A program made the position numbers and the translations under genes. Under the pieces are notes generated by a model, which saw nothing but the letters and a program-made list of their open reading frames with translations, searched no databases and had not been told where the DNA came from. Shown piece after piece: positions 7,849-15,610 of a DNA stretch of 57,099 nucleotides. Source of the DNA: Firmicutes bacterium UBA3738. Its GTDB lineage: Bacteria; Bacillota; Clostridia; Peptostreptococcales; Anaerovoracaceae. The stretch lies in contig DFGY01000080.1 of assembly GCA_002372505.1 (NCBI GenBank), positions 15,273 through 72,371 on the forward strand. The letters run 5' to 3'. Positions within the stretch are counted from its first letter, which is position 1. The number at the start of each line of letters is the position of its first letter.

Positions 7849-8955
7849 TTACTTATAGGAGATGATGTCACCTGCATAATCTACGTTCTTAAAGTATGTC
7901 TTCCAAATGTTGTTTACGTTTTTCACGCCGGTCTTCCACCAACGCTCATCGACCTTAAACAGTCCTACATCAACTTTCTGACCTTCTTTAACATCCGCAT
8001 TTGTAAGAGGAATTTTTGTTTCTTTATCAAATACACATATGATATCCGGCGCTGTCATCACAACCTCTCCGTTGCAGAAGATGACAAGATTTTCATTTTG
8101 GAAAAGAATCTTTATTTCTTCGCCACCTTCACCATCGATATGAACTTCGCCATAATCGAATCCGTTAGCAATTTTAGCCTCAACCTTTGTCACTTCACCG
8201 CTTCCTGCCGCCTTACAATTAAAGCCTTCTGATGCAAGGAAATCAAACACATTTCCGGTGCCGTCAAACTTTCCGATTGACTCGCCAATTTTCTGAGCGT
8301 AACTTACGGTTCCATTGGCAATATTATTTTTAATCTCATCTTTGGTAAGCATCCAACCCGACAGGCCGCTTATCATGTCAAAGGCAACACAAATATTTCT
8401 TCCGACATTTTCAGCTTCTGAAGCATCTCTCTTGTCTGCAAGTTCAATCATGACGCGATTGTTTTTATGATCGGCCATAGCTAAAGGTGAGGTATCACAA
8501 CCATTAACATGCAGCAATAACGTATCCAAAGCCGGAACGGCTCTTCCTGCTCCATCTGCATCTATAAATGGAATCCCTTTCATTATGGCAATGAGCATCG
8601 GTACAAAAGTATTGAATCCGCCCATCTCTACTGCACATGCACATTCAAGATCCCTTGGAGGGCTCATTTTTGCAGCCATATCCACCAGTGCTTCATATGA
8701 ATTGACTACGTAAGGTGTAAAATCCTTATCCCTCAAAGCAAGTGGTGAACCCATACCAGCTGTAATTGCCGTGTATGCTCCATCTTTTATTTCATCTGCG
8801 TTTATCAGATTAACCTCAATTTCCTCCTTATGAGTTTCTTTGTATTTCTCAAGAAGATCGAGGCCACCTTGGATGGAACCACCTCCACCGCCACCCAGTA
8901 CAGTCGTACCAACAATAATTTCTCTTACATCTTTTTCTTTTAATATTCTTGCCAT
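7849..8955 (-). CDS. DUF917 domain protein
   Basis: 368-residue cytosolic protein of the DUF917 family, often encoded beside hydantoinases or NCS1 permeases; some relatives are proposed to act on S-methylthiohydantoin-type compounds. Characteristic features are the glycine-rich start (TVLGGGGGGSIQGGLDLL, about 18-35), the AGMGSP segment, VEMGGFNTF and IDADGAGRAVP. A beta-rich C-terminal half ends with KNVDYAGDIISYK. AAGGAGG precedes the ATG. It heads the operon DUF917-permease-pepD downstream of a PucR-type gene, hinting at use of a heterocyclic amide. No catalytic residues can be named with confidence. Confidence 0.85.
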   Translation of the reverse strand: MARILKEKDVREIIVGTTVLGGGGGGSIQGGLDLLEKYKETHKEEIEVNLINADEIKDGAYTAITAGMGSPLALRDKDFTPYVVNSYEALVDMAAKMSPPRDLECACAVEMGGFNTFVPMLIAIMKGIPFIDADGAGRAVPALDTLLLHVNGCDTSPLAMADHKNNRVMIELADKRDASEAENVGRNICVAFDMISGLSGWMLTKDEIKNNIANGTVSYAQKIGESIGKFDGTGNVFDFLASEGFNCKAAGSGEVTKVEAKIANGFDYGEVHIDGEGGEEIKILFQNENLVIFCNGEVVMTAPDIICVFDKETKIPLTNADVKEGQKVDVGLFKVDERWWKTGVKNVNNIWKTYFKNVDYAGDIISYK

Positions 8956-8987
8956 TTTAACCTCCTTAAAAATGATTAAAAAAACAA

Positions 8988-9050
8988 CTTGTGCCTCAAT
9001 GAGAAATTAACATTGTCAGTATTTAATAGTCATTGTTCCTGTATTTAATA
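8988..9050 (-). promoter_or_regulatory. Candidate regulator sites upstream of the DUF917 operon
   Basis: Two direct repeats, CATTGT-CAGTATTTAATA (9011-9028) and CATTGTTCCTGTATTTAATA (9031-9050), lie 20 bp apart, followed by CTTGTGCCTC (8988-8997). The last ten bases recur exactly, inverted, as GAGGCACAAG at 10687-10696 just upstream of the pucR-like gene. A shared decamer at both promoters fits binding by the PucR-like regulator; this is inference. Confidence 0.4.
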
Positions 9051-9084
9051 AAAAACAAAACTGGTTGTTCTTTTGAACAACCAG
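9048..9084 (-). terminator. Intrinsic terminator of the pucR-like gene
   Basis: Perfect 10-bp stem CTGGTTGTTC/GAACAACCAG (9061-9070, 9075-9084) with a 4-base loop, followed on the minus strand by TTTTGTTTTTTATT. It isolates the regulator gene from the DUF917 operon. Confidence 0.9.
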
Positions 9085-9111
9085 CTTGTAATAGCGTAAG
9101 TATTAACACCT

Positions 9112-10653
9112 TTATTCACGTTCTGAAAGTATTCTATGAATAGCAACCGCTCTATATAAGGCGTATGCCTCCGGCATCTTTGTCACGTCATAGCCTAGAA
9201 TATTTTTGATTTTGTTCATTCTGTAATTAACAGTGTTCTTGTGTATGAACAGTTTATCACCTGTTATTTTCGTACTACCATCGGCATCGAGTAAAAATAC
9301 TTTTATTGTTTTTAATAGTTCTTCTCCTTCCTCTGCCATTTCCAGTGCTTCAACCGGTTTTAATATTATTTCAACATGTTCTTCGCCCTTTCCTATCTCT
9401 TGTTCACATTCCTCGCCAAACTGTATCATTCTCTGGGTGTATATATACTTATTCGGATATATTTTAAGGGTTGTTTTCCAATGTTCCGATGCTTGTAGAT
9501 ATGCTTTTCTAACATCAGAGGTATTCATGAGATGGTTGCAGACTATTAATTTCACATTATTTCCATGTCCCTTTATTTCCTTGAAAAAATCTTCAGCCAG
9601 ATTTGCATCAAGTTCTTTGAAAGGTGCATCGTCCATAAAGGCAACTACAGTATCATCAAAAGAATCTACCAGCATATTTTTCTCATTACGTTTGAGGTAC
9701 ATTCTTATTAATGCCTCTATCTGTATCAAATCATTTTTTGTGCTTTCTTCAGATACAACAATCCACATTGTATGAATTGATTGTATGTCAAAATGTAATC
9801 TCTCTGATATTTGCCGCATTTTAATAGGATCGTCATTTAAAATGGTCCTGATTAAATCATTTCTGTCTTCCTCATAAAAACCTAAATGCCATGTGGACAT
9901 AACCATGCTCACAGCTTCAATTATTTCATCTTGTCTTTCTTCCGTCGGCAGTTTACCATCACCCAAGAAAGAGAAATAAATATCCGGGTATTCTTTTTGT
10001 CTAATTCTTTTAGTTGTTACTTCCTCATTTTTGATCTTTGATAGCACATCCTCTTTATCCCAATTTGTCCACATTGGCCACGAGGCTACTATGCATTTTG
10101 TTAATGAATAATCAGATAATGCAACCGTAAGTCTTAACTTGTCACTAATTACTCGAAGCACGGATTGCAATGTTCTCTGTCTTTCCGGGAACTGTGCTAC
10201 CATTTTCATTATCTCCGAAACGAAATCTTTTTCTCTCATTTCATCCCTGTAAATCAATGAGAATATTTCGCCAAGAGCCTCACTATATCTCAAACCCAAA
10301 ACACCTTCAGGCATACAAATTAGCGGAAAACCAAGTTCATCCGCTGTTTTGATCAGACGCTTATCAATGTTCTTTACAAACACTCCTACATAATAAAGCA
10401 CTAGCCCAACTTCGCCCACTTCATGAAGCCTTTTAATTATCCTACACTGTGCCTCCACATCGTCTTTAATTGACGTAAAGGCACTGATTAAAAGTTCGTT
10501 ACCAAGAAAGTAATCATCGGTAAGTGCATCATAATCGGCGTACTCAATAACCGAGACAGAAGTGACTATCTTATCAAGTCCCTTCTCTCCCGCAACAACT
10601 CTTGCAGACTTTAATGCTTTAGTCCCTAGGCAATCTTTAACTGTAATACTCAT
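9112..10653 (-). CDS. PucR-family transcriptional regulator
   Basis: 513-residue cytosolic regulator. The N-terminal PucR domain (about 5-125) starts MSITVKDCLGTKALKSARVV; the middle is a GGDEF-like/CdaR region; the C-terminus has a PucR-type helix-turn-helix with LFIHKNTVNYRMNKIKNILG (about residues 470-490). Members sense metabolites such as allantoin or amino-acid derivatives and activate nearby catabolic genes. Here the candidate target is the DUF917-permease-pepD operon immediately downstream, separated by a strong terminator. AAGGTG precedes the ATG. A decamer GAGGCACAAG is found upstream of both units. The ligand is unknown. Confidence 0.88.
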   Translation of the reverse strand: MSITVKDCLGTKALKSARVVAGEKGLDKIVTSVSVIEYADYDALTDDYFLGNELLISAFTSIKDDVEAQCRIIKRLHEVGEVGLVLYYVGVFVKNIDKRLIKTADELGFPLICMPEGVLGLRYSEALGEIFSLIYRDEMREKDFVSEIMKMVAQFPERQRTLQSVLRVISDKLRLTVALSDYSLTKCIVASWPMWTNWDKEDVLSKIKNEEVTTKRIRQKEYPDIYFSFLGDGKLPTEERQDEIIEAVSMVMSTWHLGFYEEDRNDLIRTILNDDPIKMRQISERLHFDIQSIHTMWIVVSEESTKNDLIQIEALIRMYLKRNEKNMLVDSFDDTVVAFMDDAPFKELDANLAEDFFKEIKGHGNNVKLIVCNHLMNTSDVRKAYLQASEHWKTTLKIYPNKYIYTQRMIQFGEECEQEIGKGEEHVEIILKPVEALEMAEEGEELLKTIKVFLLDADGSTKITGDKLFIHKNTVNYRMNKIKNILGYDVTKMPEAYALYRAVAIHRILSERE

Positions 10654-10686
10654 ATTTACACCTTGCTTATTTAACTATATCTACGA

Positions 10687-10696
10687 GAGGCACAAG
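10687..10696 (+). promoter_or_regulatory. GAGGCACAAG decamer upstream of the pucR-like gene
   Basis: Exact match, on the opposite strand, to the decamer at 8988-8997 before the DUF917 operon. It lies about 35 bp outside the pucR start and 20 bp before the plus-strand promoter at 10715. Confidence 0.35.
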
Positions 10697-10714
10697 ATGC
10701 ATATTTTAACTATA

Positions 10715-10743
10715 TTGACTTTTATTGTAATATGGATTAAAAT
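10715..10743 (+). promoter_or_regulatory. Predicted promoter of the small structured unit
   Basis: TTGACT (10715-10720), exactly 17 nt, then TAAAAT (10738-10743). The expected start site, about seven bases on, coincides with the 5' arm of the inverted repeat at 10748, so the transcript would begin with the closing stem. Confidence 0.7.
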
Positions 10744-10747
10744 GTCA

Positions 10748-11008
10748 GTGTCAGGAAGGCAGTGCTGAAGCGGCTGATCCGGCACCAATCCGTTTTACCA
10801 CATTTCCACCGCCGAGGAGGTGATGCGCATGGTGAGACTTGAGAAAGGAACCGGATCTGTAATGGTTCGTGTTACTGTTACGTATAGCGGTAAAGTTATA
10901 CGAGTAACCATAACTATTAATAAAAAGGCCGCCAAAGCCACGAACTAAGGCGGCGACACCAATTGTATGGAGTCGGGTTGGTCGCTAACGCGACTCCCTT
11001 CCTGACAC
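10748..11008 (+). ncRNA. Unidentified structured RNA bounded by a 12-bp closing stem
   Basis: The 261-nt segment begins GTGTCAGGAAGG (10748-10759) and ends with its exact complement CCTTCCTGACAC (10997-11008). Inside are further stems: GGAGTCG/CGACTCC near the 3' end, GCCGCC/GGCGGC around the stop of an internal ORF, and GTTACGTATA against TATACGAGTAAC with a two-base bulge. CACC and GGTG flank the ORF's GAGGAGG, which could modulate translation. Promoter, structure and terminator line up as one independent unit between two minus-strand genes. I do not recognise it as a known RNA family; a dual-function RNA, a small-peptide mRNA or a miniature mobile element are all possible. Confidence 0.55.
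10829..10948 (+). CDS. 39-residue small protein inside the structured unit, function unknown
   Basis: The ORF begins ATGGTGAGACTTGAG at 10829, eight bases after a perfect GAGGAGG, and ends TAA at 10948. The peptide starts MVRLEKGTGSVMVRVTVTY, is rich in alternating Val/Thr/Ile (probable beta-hairpin), and ends in a basic tail with KKAAKATN. No membrane segment or signal peptide is visible, so it does not look like a type I toxin of the usual membrane kind. An in-frame ATG two codons upstream is too close to the binding site. It is not recognised. Confidence 0.55.
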   Translation: MVRLEKGTGSVMVRVTVTYSGKVIRVTITINKKAAKATN

Positions 11009-11015
11009 CATGGTA

Positions 11016-11053
11016 AAACAACTATGCAGATTTTGCAAGTTGTTTATTTTTGT
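11016..11053. terminator. Bidirectional terminator
   Basis: AAACAACT (11016-11023) pairs with AGTTGTTT (11038-11045), with an inner TGCA...TGCA extension. ATTTTTGTTT follows on the plus strand and TTTTACC on the minus strand, so it can end both the small unit and the CoA-transferase gene. Confidence 0.8.
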
Positions 11054-12631
11054 TTAAGGCCTGTACCCCATTGGTTCATCTTTAAAGATGCGCGGATCCA
11101 TTTCTTTAAGATTTGGTGATACTTTTACGGGGAAACCGATTTGATCAAGCACCTGGCTCTGAAGGTCTATGCCGGGTGCTATTTCAATGAGTTCAAGCAT
11201 CGGTTCCCCTGCGTTTGCCTCTTCCTCCGTCACTTCATTTCTAAGTACGAAAACTGCCCGCTCCGTCACATAGGTAACCTTCTGTCCCCTACGCGCAGCC
11301 TGCTTTCCGCTGTATGTAATCTGCTCCACATCCGGTACGTATTTCTTCTTGGAGCCTTCGTTTACAATAACAAGTTTTCCGTTGTCAGCTTTTACTTCCA
11401 GTCCGCCGGCTGTCAGAGTGCCGCAGAACACTGCCTCACCGGCTCCTGTTGCAATATTAATGTATCCGCCCGGACCGACTATCCTTCCGAACTTTGTTAC
11501 ATTGGTATTTCCGAAGCGGTCAACCTCTGCAGCAGATAGTACACAAGCATCAAGGCCGCCACCATCGTAAAAATCCATTTGACGTACAGGGTTAGTAACA
11601 TATTCAGGGTTGTAGCAGCCACCGAAATTCAGTCCATTGGCAGGCACTCCTCCCACATGGCCACATTCCATTGTCATAGTAATGTCTTCGGCAAAACCTT
11701 CTTCATTTGCCACTGCGCCGACAATTTCAGGAACTCCTATTCCAAGGTTTATAACTGTTCCCTTTTCTATTTCCATTGCGGCTCTTCTCGCCATTATCTT
11801 TCTTACATCCAAGGGTACTTCAGGCATTTCAACCTTTTCGGAACGCTCCTTGTGGGTCCACTCAGGATTCATTTCCGTTACCATAGTCTGCATGTGATGC
11901 TCAGTTGGAGCGATAATGGCATAGTCAACCATGATACCGGGAATGGATACTTCTCTAGGTTTAAGTGTGCCGTTCTCAACTAAATATTTTGCCTGAACAA
12001 TTACGATTCCGCCGTTCCTCTTCACAGCCTGGGCTATTTCCATGGACTCAGCGAGAACCGCCTCTTCCTCCATGGTTACATTCCCGTTTCTGTCTATGCT
12101 GGTGCCTCTGAGAACCGCAACATCAATGTTGAATTTGGGATAGAAAAGGTATTCTTCGCCATGAATATCCATAACTTCACAAACATCTTCCTTGGTCTTC
12201 TCGTTGCACCTTCCCCCCTCTATTCTCGGGTCAATGAAAGTGCCAAGTCCAACCTTGCTGATAATGCCCGGCTTTCCGGCTCCCATATCCCTGTATAGCT
12301 GGACGATACATCCGTAAGGATACATCATGCAATATATTTCATTGTTCATTACCTCAGCCTGTATCTCCGGAGCCATGTTTATGTGACATGTCCTTAGTCC
12401 TCTGAGGAGGCCCTTGTGACTGAGACAATCCATGCCTTCATACGGCTTTTGTATTCCCAGCATAGGCACAGAAATCAGCTCCAGATCCTTTGGATGACCG
12501 GTCTCAAGAAAGCTCTTTTCTATTCCGCGAAAAACATAGTCGCATAACATTGAGGTTGTAAACCCTGTAGTGGCTACGCTGTCGCCATCTTTTACAATAT
12601 CTCTAAGATCCTTTTGCTCAATTATCTTCAT
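11054..12631 (-). CDS. Acyl-CoA:carboxylate CoA-transferase (fused alpha-beta, propionate CoA-transferase type)
   Basis: Single-chain family I CoA-transferase of 525 residues that moves CoA between short-chain acids, an energy-saving step in amino-acid or lactate fermentation. The N-terminal half carries DGDSVATTGFTTS and the C-terminal half GTVINLGIGVPEIVG; the likely catalytic glutamate lies in TMECGHVGG (about residue 333), equivalent to the E-S-G motif of YdiF-like enzymes but with cysteine instead of serine after it. FGGCYNPEY and GAGEAVFCGT are also family-like. AAAGGG precedes the ATG. It is divergent from the LUD-domain gene and near an OYE-type reductase, suggesting a fermentation island; the exact acids are unknown. 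Confidence 0.88.
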   Translation of the reverse strand: MKIIEQKDLRDIVKDGDSVATTGFTTSMLCDYVFRGIEKSFLETGHPKDLELISVPMLGIQKPYEGMDCLSHKGLLRGLRTCHINMAPEIQAEVMNNEIYCMMYPYGCIVQLYRDMGAGKPGIISKVGLGTFIDPRIEGGRCNEKTKEDVCEVMDIHGEEYLFYPKFNIDVAVLRGTSIDRNGNVTMEEEAVLAESMEIAQAVKRNGGIVIVQAKYLVENGTLKPREVSIPGIMVDYAIIAPTEHHMQTMVTEMNPEWTHKERSEKVEMPEVPLDVRKIMARRAAMEIEKGTVINLGIGVPEIVGAVANEEGFAEDITMTMECGHVGGVPANGLNFGGCYNPEYVTNPVRQMDFYDGGGLDACVLSAAEVDRFGNTNVTKFGRIVGPGGYINIATGAGEAVFCGTLTAGGLEVKADNGKLVIVNEGSKKKYVPDVEQITYSGKQAARRGQKVTYVTERAVFVLRNEVTEEEANAGEPMLELIEIAPGIDLQSQVLDQIGFPVKVSPNLKEMDPRIFKDEPMGYRP

Positions 12632-12745
12632 CAGACAACCCTTTCTTTTAACTATGATTGCTTAATTAAATCTGCAATTCACACATCGCAGTAATTATAT
12701 CTTTTTTAAGCACTGCCGGGCAAGAACAATTTGCAAACTCAAAAA

Positions 12746-12754
12746 TGCTATAAT
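12746..12754 (+). promoter_or_regulatory. Extended -10 promoter before the LUD-domain gene
   Basis: TGCTATAAT lies 29 nt upstream of the ATG. It is the same extended -10 as before the gene at 3871, again with a poor -35. Confidence 0.55.
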
Positions 12755-12783
12755 ACCCATAAGTAAAAACAGGAGGACGCAAC

Positions 12784-13404
12784 ATGGAAACGAAAATTGA
12801 CATAAATGAAGTGGTTAAGAATCTGGAAAAGAAGGATTACACTGTACACTATTTTGAAACTCACGAGGAAGCGGCTGAGTACATTGCCGGCCGGATTGAC
12901 GGAAAGAAGGTAGGCTTTGGCGACTCGAAGACTTTGCTTGGAATGGGAATGGTGGAGAAGCTGAAAGAGAATCCCGCAAATGAAGTCCACCACCCGGATT
13001 ACCCGCCAGAAGGAATGGGTTTTAACGATGAAGCCAGAGTCTGTCTCACGGCGGAAGTCTTTCTTTCTTCTGTAAATGCAATGACCAAGGACGGAACGCT
13101 GGTGAATATCGACAGCACGGGAAACAGAGTCGCAGGCACCCTCTTCGGACCATCAAAAGTATTTTTCATCGCAGGGATAAACAAAATCTGCGACAATCTG
13201 GATGAAGCAATTGAAAGAGCACGGCATCACGCCGCGCCCATTAATGCTAAACGTCACGGATACAGTACGCCCTGCGCCAAAACGGAAAAATGCTACGACT
13301 GCAACAGTCCCGACCGCATCTGCAACGCCCTTGTGGTTCACTACAAGAAAATGAAGTATACCGATGCAGAAGTAGTTCTGATTGGCGAAGAGCTTGGCTT
13401 TTAA
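12784..13404 (+). CDS. LUD-domain (DUF162, lactate utilisation) protein
   Basis: 206-residue cytosolic protein of the LUD family, related to LutC/YkgG and to the N-terminal part of LutB. The fold marks are KKVGFGDSKTLLGMGMVE (about 41-58), the AEVFLSSVNAMTKDGTLVNI segment (about 90-109), GNRVAGTLFGPSKVFFIAG and a cysteine-bearing tail (CAKTEKCYDCNSPDRIC) that may hold a metal or redox centre. No partner LutA/LutB is adjacent, so it is a stand-alone form, common in Clostridia. AGGAGG precedes the ATG. It lies between a CoA-transferase and an OYE reductase. Biochemical role unknown. Confidence 0.85.
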   Translation: METKIDINEVVKNLEKKDYTVHYFETHEEAAEYIAGRIDGKKVGFGDSKTLLGMGMVEKLKENPANEVHHPDYPPEGMGFNDEARVCLTAEVFLSSVNAMTKDGTLVNIDSTGNRVAGTLFGPSKVFFIAGINKICDNLDEAIERARHHAAPINAKRHGYSTPCAKTEKCYDCNSPDRICNALVVHYKKMKYTDAEVVLIGEELGF

Positions 13405-13407
13405 TTA

Positions 13408-15450
13408 TTAATAGCCCTTCTGCACCAGTTCCTCAGCCAGTCTGCAGGCCATGCCTATTGCCGACTGTACGTTTGCGATACCTGCTGAGTCACCTATGTT
13501 GTAAACTTCCAGATCAGAGCCCTCAAGTTCTTTATATAGAGCCTCCCCAGGAAGAGCGCCTACGGACATAACCACTGTGTCCACAGGAATCTGAACTTCG
13601 TGGGTTTCTTCGCTATCTTTCTTTTCCTTCACATCCAGAGTTGCAACGCCGTCTTTAATATTTCTGGTTGCTGCGAAGGAATAGGTTTTAACTCCCAGCC
13701 TCTTAAGGTCCCCCAGCACCGGCCAGCCCGTTCCCAGCTGGAAGCCTGAGCCCACCTTAATTACATCCACAACGGAAATGTTACGTCTGGATGTATTCAT
13801 CAGTTCCAGCACTCTTTCCACCGGCATGTAGCCGTGCTCCAGCATGTGATATACCTGTTCCGGTGAGACTGAGGCTTCGTGAGCCATGAACTGAGCCGTC
13901 TCGCAGCCGACGCTGCCGCCGCCGATGACTATTACATTTCGGCCTGCAACTACATTCCCTTCCAGAATGTCGTAGGCGGAGTAAACCGATACGCTGTCGT
14001 CTATATCCAAAGGTATTTTCTTAGCCTCGCCTCTGCCTGCAGCTATTATCACAAAATTGAATCCGGCATTCTTGATTTCATCAGCCGTCGATTCTTTGCC
14101 CAGGACTACCTCAACACCTTTTTCTGCCAGAGATGCTTCGTAGTAGCTGATAAGGGAGAAGAATTCCTTCTTTGCCGGAGGCATTGCCACCAGGTTAAGC
14201 TGTCCGCCCAGCTTGTCCTCTTCTTCCCAGATGGTCACACTATGACCTCTGTCAGCTTCTCTGATTGCGAATTCGCAGCCGGCAGCTCCGCCGCCGACCA
14301 CCAGAATTTTTTTCTTTGACTGAGCACCTGGAAGCTCCTTTGTTTCATATTCTCTGCCTGCTTCACCGTTAACCAGACACTCAACAGGCTTATCGAAGAA
14401 GGCGTTTGCCAGACATCCCTGGTTGCAAGCCATGCATCTTCTGATAAGGTCTGCCCTGTCATTCATAGCCTTGTTGCACCAGTCCGGGTCAGCGATGTGA
14501 GGTCTGCCCAGGCTAAGCATGTCGGCGCAGCCTGTTGCCAATATTCTCTCTGCCACCAGCGGGTCGTTTACTCTGTTGCCACACGCAACGGGAATGCTTA
14601 CTGCATCTTTAATGGCCGCAGCAATATGGTCGAATCCGCCTCTGGGAAGGTCTCCCGTTATCTGCGGAACCTTGGACTCGTGCCAGCCCCCTGTAACGTT
14701 GATCATATCAACGCCGGCAGCCTCCATATCCTTTGCGAAGTTTACTGCGTCATCCGTGTTGTTGGATCCGGGCACCAGGTCGTTTCCGGCTATTCTAATT
14801 GTAATGGGATAGTCATCCCCTACTGCCGCTCTCATTTCGGCAACCAGCTCTCTTGCGAAGCGTGTGCGGTTTTCCCAGGAGCCACCATACTCGTCGGTTC
14901 TAAGGTTCGTCATGGGCGAAAGGAACTGGCAGATCAGGTATCCTGCCGATGCCAGTATTTCCACCAAATCGAAGCCGGCCTTCTTTGCCCTTACCGCAGC
15001 CTCAGCCCACTGCTTTTGCACGGTCTTTATTTCTTCCACGGTCATCTCCTTGGGCGTTGCCCTTGAGTAACCGCTGTATACTTCCGATGGAGCAATCGGG
15101 GTGCGGCCTTCATTTGCTGAGGAATGAGCATACCTTCCTGCGTGGAATAATTGCACGCCAACCTTTGCTCCCCTTTCGTGGACACCGTCCGTGAACTCCT
15201 TGAAGCCGGGAATGAAGCTGTCATCTTCCAGGCTTATCATGGAATAGGTGCCGCCGATCTTTTCAAATCTGCATCCGCCGACAATAATCAGGCCTACGCC
15301 ACCTTCGGCCCTGCGCCAGTAGTACTCGTTAAACCTTGGAGTGGCATAGCCCTCCGGCGTGTAAATGTGATTTATAGCCGGCATGAGCACTCTGTTTTTT
15401 AATTCCAATCCGTTAATTGTGATTGGCGAAAAAACTCTTTCGTATTTCAT
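13408..15450 (-). CDS. NADH:flavin oxidoreductase/2,4-dienoyl-CoA reductase-type FMN/Fe-S/FAD enzyme
   Basis: Three-part reductase of 680 residues. Residues 1-330 form an Old Yellow Enzyme barrel (NGLELKNRVLMPAINHIYT at the start, VQLFHAGRYAH, and the LVEILASAGYLICQF catalytic region). A 4Fe-4S cluster motif CMACNQGC plus a downstream cysteine follows. The C-terminal half has two dinucleotide folds, VVGGGAAGCEFA (FAD) and VIGGGSVGCETAQ (NAD(P)H). This architecture fits FadH, trimethylamine dehydrogenase, enoate reductases and the bile-acid enzymes BaiCD/BaiH, so substrate is open; reduction of an unsaturated acid or CoA ester is likely given the neighbouring CoA-transferase. GGAGG precedes the ATG. 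It converges on the LUD gene with 3 nt between stops. Confidence 0.9.
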   Translation of the reverse strand: MKYERVFSPITINGLELKNRVLMPAINHIYTPEGYATPRFNEYYWRRAEGGVGLIIVGGCRFEKIGGTYSMISLEDDSFIPGFKEFTDGVHERGAKVGVQLFHAGRYAHSSANEGRTPIAPSEVYSGYSRATPKEMTVEEIKTVQKQWAEAAVRAKKAGFDLVEILASAGYLICQFLSPMTNLRTDEYGGSWENRTRFARELVAEMRAAVGDDYPITIRIAGNDLVPGSNNTDDAVNFAKDMEAAGVDMINVTGGWHESKVPQITGDLPRGGFDHIAAAIKDAVSIPVACGNRVNDPLVAERILATGCADMLSLGRPHIADPDWCNKAMNDRADLIRRCMACNQGCLANAFFDKPVECLVNGEAGREYETKELPGAQSKKKILVVGGGAAGCEFAIREADRGHSVTIWEEEDKLGGQLNLVAMPPAKKEFFSLISYYEASLAEKGVEVVLGKESTADEIKNAGFNFVIIAAGRGEAKKIPLDIDDSVSVYSAYDILEGNVVAGRNVIVIGGGSVGCETAQFMAHEASVSPEQVYHMLEHGYMPVERVLELMNTSRRNISVVDVIKVGSGFQLGTGWPVLGDLKRLGVKTYSFAATRNIKDGVATLDVKEKKDSEETHEVQIPVDTVVMSVGALPGEALYKELEGSDLEVYNIGDSAGIANVQSAIGMACRLAEELVQKGY

Positions 15451-15573
15451 GACTGTTCCTCCATCAACATATTCTAATCCTTCTGTTTATTTTTATATCA
15501 TTATTGCACGGAAATTTGAACATCTATATTGTCATGCACACAATTTTATAATTATCTGCCTGTGAAGAACGGG

Positions 15574-15603
15574 CGGACAAATTCCCCTGATTTGTGTTAC
15601 AAT
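15574..15603 (+). promoter_or_regulatory. Predicted promoter of malQ, giving a leaderless mRNA
   Basis: CGGACA (15574-15579), 18-nt spacer and TACAAT (15598-15603). Only seven bases separate the -10 from the malQ ATG, and no ribosome binding site is visible, so transcription would start at or next to the A of ATG. Confidence 0.55.
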
Positions 15604-15610
15604 ATTTCAC

